Shown here one piece after another: positions 19,502 through 31,747 of a stretch of 64,000 nucleotides of DNA. Source of the DNA: Ciona intestinalis (Eukaryota; Chordata; Ascidiacea; Phlebobranchia; Cionidae). A program made the translations under genes and the position numbers. The stretch lies in assembly GCF_000224145.3 (NCBI RefSeq), contig NC_020168.2, positions 5,629,294 to 5,693,293 on the forward strand. Direction: 5' to 3'. The notes beneath the pieces are model-generated. The model was not told where the DNA came from. It did not search any database and saw nothing but the letters and a program-made list of their open reading frames with translations. Numbering within the stretch: the stretch's first letter is position 1; every line of letters starts with the position of its first letter.

Positions 19502-21810
19502 TTAGTTCATTTGAAATTGTTCAACTGAAGGTTGCGAATTATCAAATGAACCATTGAATGAGCCCTTCATGAAAGACATGACCCTATCCAGTGAGGCTTC
19601 ATGGCTTATTGATAGCATTTGAGAACTAAAGAACAAACCATCTGTCAAAGTGTCAGAAATTACTGGCCGGATAGTCACCGAAATGATATTCTTTCTAGAG
19701 CCAATCAAGCATATTATTTCACAAGGAGAAGTCCTTTTGCCTGGATCTTCGTGGTTTTCCAACATGGCTCTTATTTGTTCTTGATAGTTGAAGATTTCTT
19801 TAAACTTTATTTCTTGATCAGTTGTTCTGTCAACTTTCTGCAAGGCATGGCTGCCATAGAATGTGCAATACAAGTGGCTGCGACCGAATCTCATAGCACT
19901 TAGTGCATGAGCTTGTTCGTTGGTCAGGAACACAATGCCCAATCCCAATTCATTCAATACTCTCTGAACCAAACGATCTTCAGATACTGGAAGCTCCAAT
20001 GTTGGACAATTGGCAAGTTGTTGCACAACTGATTTTAAACCAACTGATTCTGCAATTGCATTCTGCTCGACCAAGTTACCATGAAAAAGTCGAATACCGT
20101 GTGCCAAGTTACATGCCGTTTCCGGAACCACCACTTTATTCTTGTACTGAACAGTTATAGTGAACTTTGGTAGGTCTTCACCTGCATGTTTTAATAAAAG
20201 TAGTCTTAGAATACAACTTTTTATCTGAGTTATTTTACAGTTAATATATATATATATTATAAAAAAATGCTTCATGTAAATATGAAAAGTTTGAGATTTA
20301 ACTTACAATCAATGTTCAATCCTGCCAGAAACTCAGAAAACGTTATTGAATTGCCTCCACCTTCTACATTACTCTGTTGTTGCCCTGCAAGCGTAATGTT
20401 GGTATTAAAGCTAACAAAAATAACGTTTCTTATTATCATAAAACAATATTTCAATTTTTAAAAGTTTACGTAAATACACAAATAATATTACTTTTTTATA
20501 ACTATATTTATTTTTGTATTTATCTAACTGCTGAAAACTAAATAGGTTTAACAAAATTGGTTCTCGGACTTCCAGAAAACATAACCAGCACCATTTAAAG
20601 TAAACTAACCTGCAGCTTGAACTGAAATATTCATATCTCCTTCATTAAGTTGCTCTTGTGGAAGAAACATGTCTGTATCATGAATGCTGAGTTCGGGTAA
20701 AACTGACTCCATTTCTTCAACTGTGTCTTGGGAATCTGAAATAAAAAGATGACACTATTAGAAATTTATTATATATATCTTTTAACAACCTTTGCAGATA
20801 TTTTAATCTATTTAAGTTAAACCTCTATAAATCATACCCAAACAGTGTATATACAAACTTTATATAAATTTTAATCTGTTCAAGCTAAACATCCAACCCT
20901 ACCCATACAGTGTATTTTAACAAACTTTATATAAATTTGATCTGTTAGAGTTTAGACTATAATAATACCTTTATAAACAATGCAACATGCACCCTAAAGT
21001 CTAACTCTACCTTGACTAGTAGCTGAGTCAGGTGAAGAATCTTTCGGTGATTGCAGCTTTTTGATTGCTTAAAAATAGCTAGGTTAATAAAGTATACTTG
21101 AAACTGAAATAAGTGGGTAGGCAAAACTAACCTTTTCATTTAAAACAACTTGTGTTATGTTATATTTGAAAATGAAATTGTTTGTTGCTAAAAAGGTTCA
21201 GTAAAAATTTTTTTTTTAATACGTACCTTTTATTTCTTCTTTGCTTCGAAAACGATAAACTTTTCTGTTTCCTGTCTGTTGGTTTCTCACATTTTCAATC
21301 TCTTCAAAATCAGTAGTTTTCTTGATTAAGTTTCGAAAATTGCTTTTTAGTTTGTCATAATTGATTGGACTGTTACAGTCGAATCTGTCTTTGTGCTTTG
21401 CCCAACCCTGAACATAATTTTGAATTTATATGTTTACTAAAAACAAGTTAAACTTGGTTATACAAAATTCAATATTTCGAATAACACACTTTAAAGATAA
21501 AACAGGTCATCTATAACAAATTGAATACTTACTGTGACCTACAGCGTTTGGAACATTTCATTTTTATTTTCATTTACCAAAACTGGTTATATGTTTAATA
21601 AAGTAAAAATAAATGCAAATGTGGACCCACCACAAATATCTGAAAATGATTTTCCCAGTTAGGATCTCCCTTTTTCGTCCAGAGGATGTGAAACACACCT
21701 TTGTTATTACCATCCCACTTCAAAGCATCTCCATATGTCTCTTCATTCAACCGGTTAAACAACCAATTCCTCAAAGTAAGTTTAAATTCTCTGTCTTGTG
21801 AAGTTGCCAT
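19502..21810 (-). CDS. IRF-like transcription factor B (6 coding exons)
   Basis: Tandem paralogue of the gene at 15083-18082. Coding exons are 21810-21631, 21407-21227, 21067-21011, 20735-20610, 20384-20307 and 20181-19502, total 433 aa. The DNA-binding domain again has the five Trp (LRNW, LKWDG, ILWTK, PNWEN, GWAKH), followed by SNFRNLIKKTTDF and NRKVYRFRSKEE. The linker is short and acidic (EEMESVLPELSIHDTDM). The last exon is the association domain: ITVQYKNKVVV, HGIRLFHGNLVEQN, LNELGLGIVF, then ICLIGSRKNIISVT and a Ser-rich tail. ATG 21810 (MATSQD) matches the start of its sister. The DNA-binding halves are much closer to each other than the linkers are. An earlier in-frame Met (MLILQTY) exists upstream but has no family support. 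Confidence 0.9.
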
Positions 21811-22459
21811 ATTGTGACTAAAATAAGTTTGCAAAATCAACAAGTTTTTGTATCACTTTAAAAATAAAAAAACAAATTAATAAGAAACATATAATATTAA
21901 CAAATACACACATCAGATTGTAGTCTTTATAAGGATACCTGACATTTTGAGATAGAACAGTACATACAGAATCCCCTATATTATGCGGTACTCTTTTCTG
22001 CTTATGGAAATACTATTTAATTCCTCATCGGTTTGACTGTAACTGTCCAATCGCCTACCCTGACACGTTTATATAGGCTAGCAAGTAGCAACCGTACCAT
22101 TTGAAGTTCGATAAAATATTTTTACCTGTGGGGAATCCCCGATACGAAGCATACACTTTCAAGTGTTTCCGTCGTTAGGGCAAGACATTGTTGTTTTGTG
22201 CACACTGCGCAGTTTTAACCGATATAATACTATTGCGACACCAATTTTTAACTCTGAAAAACTCTTATAAAACATGGTTTTAATTGAAAGGCTTCTGTCT
22301 AAGCAGAATGAAATATATTCTCCCCAACCCTTTTATCGGTAATCATATGAGTATTTTACATGTATAATAGCACCATTAGTTCATTTTAAACAATGACGAC
22401 ACCAATGACAAACCACCCAAGGACTAGGCCCACTTCGTAATACAATCGTACCATGGAGG

Positions 22460-22760
22460 TACGGTGCCAAAGCACAGTTGATTAGCGCGCCTGCCTGTAA
22501 CCCAGATGTAATGGGTTCAAAAGGCTCGTCGCTGCTACCATTGTGGGCGTATGTGTCCTTAGACAAGACACTTGACGGCATTTGCTCCAACCCAGTGGTC
22601 CCTAATGGTTTGTCCCAATTATCAGCCACACACAAAAAAAAAGAGAAAAAAATCAACAATAAATTAATAATAATTACCCACAAGTAACATACATGGTAAC
22701 TCGTACGCTGGGTCGAGGTGTGTGAACACAACCTCTATTTATTCTTGCGTAAGGTGCTAA
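22460..22760 (+). mobile_element. SINE, full structure visible
   Basis: Head GTTGATTAGCGCGCCTGCC (A-box region) and TAATGGGTTCAAAAGGC (B-box GGTTCAA); body TAGACAAGACACTTGACGGC, CTCCAACCCAGTGGTCC and ATCAGCCACACAC; tail TTACCCACAAGTAACATAC, CATGGTAACTCGTACG and CGAGGTGTGTGAACACAACC. This is the clearest tRNA-derived copy in the window. Confidence 0.85.
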
Positions 22761-22856
22761 TAAAGAATACTTTTAAACTTTTCATTATGGGATTTGTTTT
22801 TTCGTCATTCGGTGGCAAACAGAGTTACATGACCGTTGCCCCACGACTATGGATAA

Positions 22857-22937
22857 ATGTTATTAATTGTTAAAACACGATCAGAAAATGTGGGTTTAAG
22901 GTGCCATCGGTGTCCCATCTAACCCCACGGTATAGTG
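22857..22937. mobile_element. MITE right-end fragment
   Basis: TTAATTGTTAAAACACGATC and GGTGTCCCATCTAACCCCAC close to TATAGT are the right terminus of the MITE family. The left end is not found. Confidence 0.6.
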
Positions 22938-23028
22938 CATATCGTTTGAATCTGACAATATTAAACACAGACAGGAAATGCTCACACCAGCAGCAGCAAC
23001 TGCGTCATGAATAATATTATTCATCACG

Positions 23029-23842
23029 TTCAATATAAGCCTGATAACGACGCTATATTAAACAAATGCGTATTATTTTATAGCTGGTTCGTTAAAAGTA
23101 CGGTACAGTATTAGACAGTTTGAAGTGGTGCGCGATGGAGACTGCTTTTTATAGACAACCTGGTTAAACTCATTTTGCTTGTGAAGTGTTACGTGGTTTT
23201 GTGTTATTAGTTATGTGTACGTTTTGACGTGGTTTTACGCAATAGAAACTTTTATAGTTAGTTATGTGAGCATCCGAGGCATTTCGTTTCTCGTTTACCG
23301 GTTAATCAAGGTAGATGTGAGAAATATATGCATACTGTCAAAATGACCGGGCGAGCATTAGCCTAATTTTGTTTCTTGTACCCTGGCACACAACGCCAGC
23401 TTCTGTGTCCCTATATACAATGTTATTCACGTTTTATTACCGGTGTTCAACAAACAAAGTTTATAGTATATATAAGTCTGGCAACGGTACGCTGAAATAA
23501 ATGCGGTGTTTTATAGTTACTTCGTATATACAACTGTCCTATAGTACTTTAATGTTCTGGTTGGTCAGAATTTCTGTTTATAAATTTATGCCCGTCGCGC
23601 TGACTCTTGCATGGTTTTTGTTTATCTTATTCTGCATCTATATCCAATTTAATTAAGTGGACACATATACCCTTAGAGTGGTTTGAGACCGACAATTATT
23701 CGGGAAAAGCTTGAATTACAAGCCCGTGTGGTATTAAAACTGCACTAATTAGGTTATGCAGCACGTTTTAATACCGTGTGCAGCAAGCAAACGTCATATA
23801 AGCCTGACACCGATGTTGAAATAAATGTATGGTATTTTAGCC
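23029..23842 (+). repeat. Three degenerate copies of a ~50 bp dispersed repeat
   Basis: At 23029-23084, 23466-23517 and 23795-23842 the same order recurs: ATATAAGYCTGRYAACG, then GCTGAAATAAATGCG, then TATTTTATAGC, with mismatches. Each is preceded by an AACAAA or AAGCAAACGT block. They may be pieces of one decayed element family. Confidence 0.45.
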
Positions 23843-23878
23843 ATGGCCAGAGTTTCGCTCAACCTTAAAAAACAGAAC

Positions 23879-23973
23879 GTTACGTCATAAGAATTATGTG
23901 AAGATTGTACGCACGCATGGCGCCCTCTATAACTATAGGGCGCCATGTACGCACGTAATTTGTATGACGTAAC
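23879..23973. repeat. Nested palindromic element with CRE-like ends
   Basis: The outer ends GTTACGTCATA (23879) and TATGACGTAAC (to 23973) are inverted repeats. Inside, GTACGCACG occurs directly on both sides of a central hairpin whose arms CATGGCGCCCT (23916-23926) and AGGGCGCCATG (23937-23947) pair perfectly across 10 bases. A short foldback element of ~95 bp is likely. Confidence 0.7.
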
Positions 23974-24783
23974 TTAGGAGAATGGGATTACAGCACGTGA
24001 TTAGTTTTGCTGCTTCAAATACAAGTGACATGGTTGTACTTACTTATTTTTGGAGTTAATATGTGTAACTAATATTTGTTCCAGTACGCCATGAGAAAAT
24101 ATTATTTAAATATAAAGAAGTAAAATTGGTTATTGGAGATTACGTAATCCGGTGGAGATGAAAACATCATGAAATTTAAAAAAACTAAGTTGCGTTTAGC
24201 CCCCATTCATGGTAACAACATAAACGACGTAGAAAGCAAATGCTAAAAAATGCAAGCAAATTAAACTCAATCTTTGTTTATGTTGTAAAGTATTATTATT
24301 ATGATATTTTTACTGTAATTTAAGCTTTAAAAATAAAAGTTAAAGCGTGTTTTAATATTAAAGAATCTGCGTTTTTGGTCTCAAAATAATTTCTATGCTG
24401 TACCTTCAAACCTAGTGGCTTTTCTTAAAACTACTTTGTAATATCGCGCGATCTGAAGTAGCGATGTTCGTGATAGTTTCATTCATTCGGTTTTCGCGTT
24501 GTACATAGTAATTGTGTTGTGTACGTACATGTTTACGTGATTTAACACAATAGATAGCTTATGATTAGGTGAGCGTCAGAGTAATTTCATTTAATATGTA
24601 TCGGATAGTTGATGATGTGTAAGAAACAGTCACAATGAAAAGGTGGTATAGTCACTAATTGGCTTGATTTTATTTCGTTACCGGTGCACTATTACACATT
24701 TGTACAATTGTTTCCTTGCAATATTTGTAGTTTGGTTTTGCATAGTCGTCAAAATAAAGGTATTGCATAGTAAGAAACGTGCC

Positions 24784-27700
24784 ATGCCTTGCTTGTGTGA
24801 TTCGGAAATACAGGACGCTAAGAAGAATAATCAAACCCTAATCATACACAATGAGAAAGTTTATGACGTAACCAAGTTTGTAAATGTCCATCCAGGTAAT
24901 TATAGCCATAGTTTTGTATTATACCGATTAACTGGTATTGAATTTAAATTTGTTTGACCAATAATAAACTATGCTATTGATATATTATATACAATTCAAT
25001 TTTTTTTTGTTACACAGTTTTGGTAGTTTTGTTCTTAAAGTTTTGATTAGTTTGTGAAATAAACTTACCAAGTTTACTTTTGCGTGGTTGCTAATTTTAT
25101 AGACAGTTGTGGGTGCAAACATTAACTAGCCTATGAATAATAATGCATGGATTTTTTTTACAATTGCCAGAATATTTAATATTCTGAGGGAAAGCCTAAA
25201 TATTATAGCATTTTTAAAAAATGCTTTAATGAATAAGTTTCTGTTTAAACTTGATAATCTATATGATTGTAAAATCTGTTTTGTTAATTTTATGCTTTAA
25301 AGTTCATTACATCAACACCGTATTTTGATTTTATCGAAAATTTGTAAAGTACTTTTATATCTTTTCCAATGATTTTGCTGTAATCTTACTCCTAAACGGT
25401 TTAATGAAAATACTTTTCTTTATAACGTTTTGCAAAGGTACGTTTCCCAACGTTTAGGCTGTAATTTTTATTTTAGGTGGAAGCAAAATACTGAGTTTAC
25501 GTCATGGGAAGGACGTGACAAATATCATGGCTAACGCACCTCATGTTCATAGCAAGAATGCATACAGATGGTTGCAACAATACTATGTGGCTGACTATAA
25601 GCCTGAGAATGTGAGTTTTTGTTTACAATTTTATGAATGTTTTCACTATTTTTATATATTGTACCCAGGAATAATGTTCTTACAACATAAGTCTATCTGT
25701 TCTCCTTTGCAATAAGCTTTAATTTTTTTGTTTTATTTTTTTAATAGTAATAAATATGAAATGTATATATAATTCTTTAAACTAAATTAGTTTTGTTCTC
25801 ATAAGTTGGAAAATCTCTTGGGGCTATTATAGCCATAGGTTTTATGTCATGTTACACATCCATTATAATGAATGTACACCTTGCTTCTACCATGTAATTG
25901 CCAATTAGTTGTGTGGTATTGCTTCATACACATTTGTAAATTTACTAGTTGTTACAAAAGGTATTTTAATCATTGGCAAATGCAGTTGAATAAAAACCAT
26001 CCTATTTGCTGTGTATATTATGGAAACTTAAAACACTTTGTTTGTCTTTAGGCTTTAAAGATTGTGTTGTATTTTAAATGAGGTACTTACCAGTTACCAC
26101 ACTTCCAGATTTAAGATTAAGGATACTTAAAATATGTCTTATATGTATACACAAAGATTATCTGGCTTAGCTGCACTTTAAAAGATTTCTAAAACAAATG
26201 TGTAGTTTTGAAACTTATGTGTGATGGGATGTATTATGCAAATTTGATTCAAAACTTCTTAATAGTTAATAAAGCAAACAGGAAATGATGACATCAATAT
26301 AAAATATTTTATTTTCTATTTTATTATTTCAATTTAGGTAGTAAAACTTGCAATTATAACTCATAGTTCATTTTCTTCTACATAGTATATTAGTATAAAT
26401 AATAATTACATATAAAGTATATCATGGAGTTGAATTTACATCTTTACTTAAAGCAGTTGAATAATCAGTGTCTGGTCACATTTCAGTCCACATCACTGAA
26501 TGGATTGAATGGACCGGAAATACGAGATCGTAAGTTGAGTTATAATGGGAAACAGAATGCCAGTCCTGCCTCCAATCAACTATACGAAATCAAACCAACG
26601 GTTAGTATTTTGTTTTACTACATCCAATTAAACCAACAATTAACTAATTTATACCAGTTTTTCACTGGTAGGGATAGACTAATGAATACTGTTACTTTAA
26701 AATATAAAGTATGCTGTAAAATTGGTACTCAGTTTTTAAAAAGGTATATATTAAAAATTTAAACCTTAATCAATTTTTCATGATAAAAACCAGATTGTTT
26801 AAACAGATGATCCTAATCTACAGTTGGTAGGCCTTTAGTCAAATGAAATGAATTTGTAAAATTCAACAATTTGTTTATTTTACTTTAAAATATTATATTA
26901 AACCAGAACCTTTATTTTGTTTTACTGTTTTAAACTTTAAACTGTATGAATTTATATATTCACATATTGCCAATTTGACACATATATATAATAGATATTT
27001 TCTATGTGTAGGAGGACCTGATAAACTGGAACGAACCAGTTTTGTGGCAAGTTGGTCATCTGCGTGAAAAATATCATGATTGGGTGGATGACCCTGTGGA
27101 TCGTTCGTTACGGCTTTTTAAAAGTGACTTTTGTGAATTCTTTTCTAAAACTCCATGGTGAGTTGTATATACTAATGTAGCTAGTTAGAAAAAGTAGCTT
27201 ATTAATTTATAGCCCCCACTGAATATACAGGATCGCTGGTTGGATTATATGACTCCGTGCTGATCCGACTTCATATACAGGCTTCAGCGGGGTGCTATAT
27301 CTACTGTAGTACTAATTGCTTTTATAACCAGAAACCAAACAGTTCATGATATCTTGCTATGTTTTATTCCTTTTTCTGGTATACAAGTACACGATACGGT
27401 ATCGGGCAAAAGCTTACTTGACGGCTGGGCAAAGGCTCGTAAGAGCCCGCCATGAACCTAGACTGACCTCGAGGTCTCAGTGCCGATAGTGGTTTTTCGT
27501 TATTAGTTATTGTGTTAGGGAAAAGGCGAATTATATAGCGGACAGAATCACGTGACAGCAGTGTGACGTCATGCAATAAAATGGAATCGATTTGGGCCTG
27601 TCAGCGGCTGAACGGGATATCATTAACCTCGTTCAACAGGGGGTTTGTTTTCATGGGAAAGTCTCCCATGAGATAAGTCGTATCCGCACTGTTGGCATTG

Positions 27701-30700
27701 ATTAATTAAGTATTGGGATTGGGTTATGTGACGTCACTTTAGGCGTCGAGTTGCAACAAATTCTTTTAAAAAAAGAGAATTTTAAGTTCCCTTTTCACTG
27801 CAAACTGTTGGGCAATTTTTTTTAGGAATTTATTTATAGTTTACATTCCAATACAAGGCTGTCATTGACAGCCTTCTCTCTTGGGAGTTACCACTCTTCT
27901 AGTTTCATTCTTCATTACTTGTTGCTTTTGCAAGAATTGCCAAACATTTCCCGCGGGCCCTATTAACATTTCGAACACCCAAATTCTTGCAAGACGCAAT
28001 TGAATTGATACGCCATTTATTCATTCATTCATTGAAGCATATGCTATTGTATGCTATTGATTCCTGACTCAAAATTGCTGTTTCTTAAAATAGTTAGGAC
28101 TGTGTGGTATGGGACTATGGGTATACCTCGTTTTTGACTTAATAGGTTTGAGTGCAATTTCACTACTTTTACTAAATATTTGTGTCCATTTATGACACTA
28201 CATGTGATGTCAGTTAGTAAGCATATTGTGTCATTGGCACTCATTGCCCATCTAATTTTGTTACTAGCATTTTATAAAACTGTGCGAAACCATGTATGTT
28301 TATATTTTAACTACATCAATGTCTACATCGCATTGGCCATACAGCAATATTTACGACCGGATAAAATGCATTGGAAAAAAATGTTTTTCAATTTTGTATA
28401 TGCATGCGGTGTAGTAAATAAATAATGAAGCAGTTGGTCTAGTAGTTAAGTAACTCTATACGCCTGTCAATGCTCAAACATGCGTTATACTACACTGTTC
28501 TAATTACTACACTGACCTAATTACTTAATGAGTGCGTAACAGCTTGTTAAGCACATACAAGTAATACAAAGTGACCATTGACCATATAAATATAAAAGCT
28601 TTTAATTTTTAATTTCACTTATAATCCCAGCTTTGCCAACCGGCACAAGGGTTAAAAACAAACATTACTTTACTCTTACAAGCTCTTTATTGAATAGCTA
28701 TTAAAAAAGTGAAAAAATTACTAAAATTTGAAACATTTAGTTTCCAATACACAGTTCTTGTTTACTTGCCGTATGATTTACAGCCCTGTATAACTTGCCA
28801 ATATAAGTAATCAATAATTTATAATTGTTCTTCAGGTATATCATTCCACTTGTGTGGCTTCCGATAGTAGCGCTATTTGTTTTGAGAAGTCATACTGAGT
28901 TCCTGGCAGGAAAAGCCATGATATTACATTCTTTACCAGGTATATATATATAATGTCTCTAAATATCTTATTGCTGATTTTGAATGTTCATTTATACATT
29001 CACATTTTTTGTTTTATTTTAATTATTATGCTTAGAATGCCATTTTTTCCTTACCAAGCCTTGTTATAGGTTGTTAAACCATTAGAGATCACCTGACAGT
29101 TTCAGTCTTGTCAAATAAGTAATTAACTACATAGTAACTACTGCTAGTAGTAAGTAGTGTTGTAGCAGCACTGAAAGGGGACGTTGTATGATTAATGAAA
29201 GTTTAATATTTTTTAACCTTTTGTGCTACATGCTGCGTGACTTATCACAAAATATAACTAGTTCTTAGAAAAAGCCCTGAATTCCCATGAGTGCGTTATC
29301 CTCCTCACTATAAGTATTTAAACACCTTTTTGTCCACACCTCTTTATAGCAGTTTTACAATTCCCCTTAACCTATGCTGTAAGCCTGTAATAAATAATTA
29401 AAGCAACAACTGGTGTGTGTTCTATACCACATATACCCGGTGTTTTGATCTCTACCATTACCTTGTTTGCTTACACAACAAAAAAACCCTAAAGCGTGTG
29501 TAATTTGTCACGTTCACAGGTTAAAGCTCTTTTACCCCACAATAGCAAATGCCACTAAAGTTCTCTGTCATATTGCCGGTTACAAAATGAGTTGACTCAG
29601 TTCATTATCTGACTCATATTGTCAAATATTACGCCTAAAGTTTATGCACCGCTCTGCAGTGACTGGGCTAATGTTTATATAGCTGTTTGTATTTAATATG
29701 AGACCATAGCATGTTGCGCTGTCTTTTCAGGTGCAACACAATTTAGATGCATATAAAAATGAAAAATTCATTCCTTTTTAAAATCAAGATTTTAAGTTTT
29801 TACTGCTAAGGTTTTTGCTTTATCTCTTATGTAGTTGCGAGAGAAAATTTGTTAATCTTTTCTATTCTATATGGGTAATGGTAACATCCTATAATTTTTA
29901 AAGCCAAAGATTTTTGACTTCATTTCAGAGTTGTCTTATTACCACATCACTCAAAAAGTGACTATAAGCAGACATACGAACACAACTAAAAATCAAAAAC
30001 ACTAATCTTTTGTGTAGAAAAATCAAAAACACTAATCATTTGTGTAGTACTTTTAGTTCACATTGTAGCAACTTTTCCATGTACAAATTTTGGATTTTCT
30101 TGATATGCCCCTACAAGATTTTTTTTTTCCAAGGTGATGGAGTTGTTTTATCAACCAACCACATGCCTGTAGTGTTCGTATCTGGAATTCTATTGTGGAC
30201 ATTCCTGGAGTACGGACTCCACAGATGGCTCTTTCACTCGGAACCTCCAAAAACTTCCTACTTCCTCATTACTCTTCACTTTCTTCTTCATGGACAACAT
30301 CATAAAGTAAGCAAGTAAACTTTTGGAGTTATTAATTTTAAAATTAATAATTTAATGTGTATTTGGGTATGTGTTCTTAATAGTATAATACAAAATGCAA
30401 GGTAAGAAAACAAAACTTTTGAAATTAATTATTAATGTGACAAATTTGTATTTCTGTTCTTACAGTACAATACAAAATACAATTGTGTAATATTAATATT
30501 TTTGAAATAGAGTAGTAACTAAGACCTTGAAATATATTATTGATTTTACAATATTTAATATATTATTTCAGTAAAAAGGTATATGTAAGTAATAAAATAA
30601 ATATGATTGTTAATACTGTACTGTAATAGTACATTGACCACTAAAATCATGCTAAAATAGTGGGTAATTTTTAATCGGAAGCTAATGTAATTTGCCTTTT

Positions 30701-31747
30701 TTTATTTTACTTTCCATAGAACATTACATTACACAAATATGATTTCAGTATAATATAAACCTTGTATAAAGCAATCACTGCATGTATATTTACCACATAC
30801 TCCCATAGTTATCTTTATATTAACCTCAAAACCTTATTAACCCCAGAGACATGTTCTGTGTGGTTCACTCTGGTGTGTATAATGGATAAGATTATATGCC
30901 TTGATAGCTTTATATTTGATTTAAATCTAACCTAACCATAAACCACTTCAGTTAAATTTTCCATACTACTACCAGGGTGTACACAAACAATTACTTCTGT
31001 TTATTTTTCACGCTTTTAATAGCTAATTTATTTATTTTTTCTTGTTAAATTTTTGCGCACTTTGATTTTTTTAACGGGGTTAATTTTATTATTTTAGGTT
31101 CCATTTGACAGCGGACGTTTAGTCTTTCCACCAGTGCCGGCATCCATGTTGTTTCTCATCGCTTATTCCGTATTTAGGTTGTGTTTTGTTGTTGGGGTGG
31201 CGGATATTGTTTCAGCAGGGGTGATATTAGGTTATGTAGGATATGACATGACACACTACTATTTGCATTATGGTCAACCAAAGAGAGGAAGTTATTTTGA
31301 TAGACTCCGGGCTTACCACGTACGTCATCATTTCGAAAGCCCTAACTTAGGTAAGTCTTCCATGCACATAATGTAAACAATAAATAAACATCTTTTAAGC
31401 TCTGTATATGGTTTACGTTTTTGTTTTTCATCAAAAACGTTTATCTTTTTTGTGTATTGAATTAAGATGGAATTCTTAACCAACTTGTCAAATCAAAAGT
31501 GGCTATTTTTTGAAAAAAAAGTAAAATTCTGCTTTTAAATTGTCATTTGCAGGTTTTATTTTATATTTCCACTGTATCTTCTTTCTATCAAGTGGGCTTT
31601 AAGTTACGACATACAAATTCCCATCTCCTGTTCTTAGACTGTTTCATGTTGTAAATAATTGATGTCCCTTCCTCAGGTTTTGGAATATCCAGCAAGCTGT
31701 GGGACTACCCGTTTCAAACTACTATCAAGACAAACTTAAAAGCATAA
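24784..31747 (+). CDS. FA2H: Fatty acid 2-hydroxylase (8 exons)
   Basis: FA2H is the ER diiron enzyme that 2-hydroxylates fatty acids for sphingolipid synthesis, using electrons passed through its own cytochrome b5 domain. Exons 24784-24895, 25477-25610, 26487-26600, 27012-27157, 28836-28939, 30134-30306, 31098-31350 and 31677-31747 give 368 aa (human 372). The cytochrome b5 part (residues 1-85) has the haem ligands in NVHPGGSK and HVHSKNAYRWLQQYY. The linker and the block DLINWNEPVLWQVGHLREKY are typical of the family. The hydroxylase part has membrane spans and the histidine clusters GLHRWLFH, HFLLHGQHHK, YDMTHYYLH and HVRHHF that bind the diiron centre, ending FGISSKLWDYPF. ATG 24784 is chosen because MPCLCDSE leads straight into the b5 domain; an in-frame upstream Met exists at 24664. 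Intron 4 holds unusual palindromic sequence. Confidence 0.97.
27208..27299. repeat. 92 bp foldback element with 16 bp inverted ends
   Basis: The left end TATAGCCCCCACTGA and the reverse complement of the right end (TATAGCACCCCGCTGA) match with few mismatches, and inner TATACAGG blocks also pair. It lies in FA2H intron 4 and has TA at both borders, as expected for a TA-target MITE. Confidence 0.65.
27380..27990. other. GC-richer, hairpin-dense block in FA2H intron 4
   Basis: Unlike the surrounding AT-rich intron, this block has CG dinucleotides and several hairpins: GGCTCGTAAGAGCC (27431), AAGGCTGTCATTGACAGCCTT (27854-27874), and GCAAGAATTG pairing with CAAATTCTTGC (~27930 and 27978). It also has CRE-like TGACGTCA sites near 27564 and 27730. 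No coding resemblance; perhaps an unidentified non-autonomous element. Confidence 0.45.
28425..28490 (+). mobile_element. tRNA-like SINE head relic
   Basis: AGCAGTTGGTCTAGTAGTTAAG looks like a decayed tRNA A-box region, with GTCAATGCTCAAACATGCG downstream as a weak B-box. No cloverleaf closes, so it is a relic rather than a tRNA gene. Confidence 0.35.
29985..30050. repeat. Short tandem duplication in FA2H intron 5
   Basis: AATCAAAAACACTAATCTTT with TGTGTAG is followed by a second copy, AATCAAAAACACTAATCATT with TGTGTAG; period ~30 bp. Confidence 0.75.

Larger units (their letters stand above)
21811..24783. other. Intergenic, IRF-like B to FA2H: SINE, MITE end, palindromes, no gene
   Basis: Divergent 5' flanks of IRF-like B (-) and FA2H (+). 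Contents listed separately: SINE 22460-22760, MITE end 22857-22937, degenerate repeats 23029-23842, palindromic element 23879-23973. 23200-23290 and 24500-24580 also resemble each other loosely (GTGTTATTAGTTATG and GTGAGCATC-like blocks). No open frame with family resemblance. Confidence 0.6.

Noticed and set aside
22460-22530. tRNA gene
   Set aside because: A- and B-box motifs are present but continue into the repeated SINE body, and no cloverleaf with paired acceptor stem forms.
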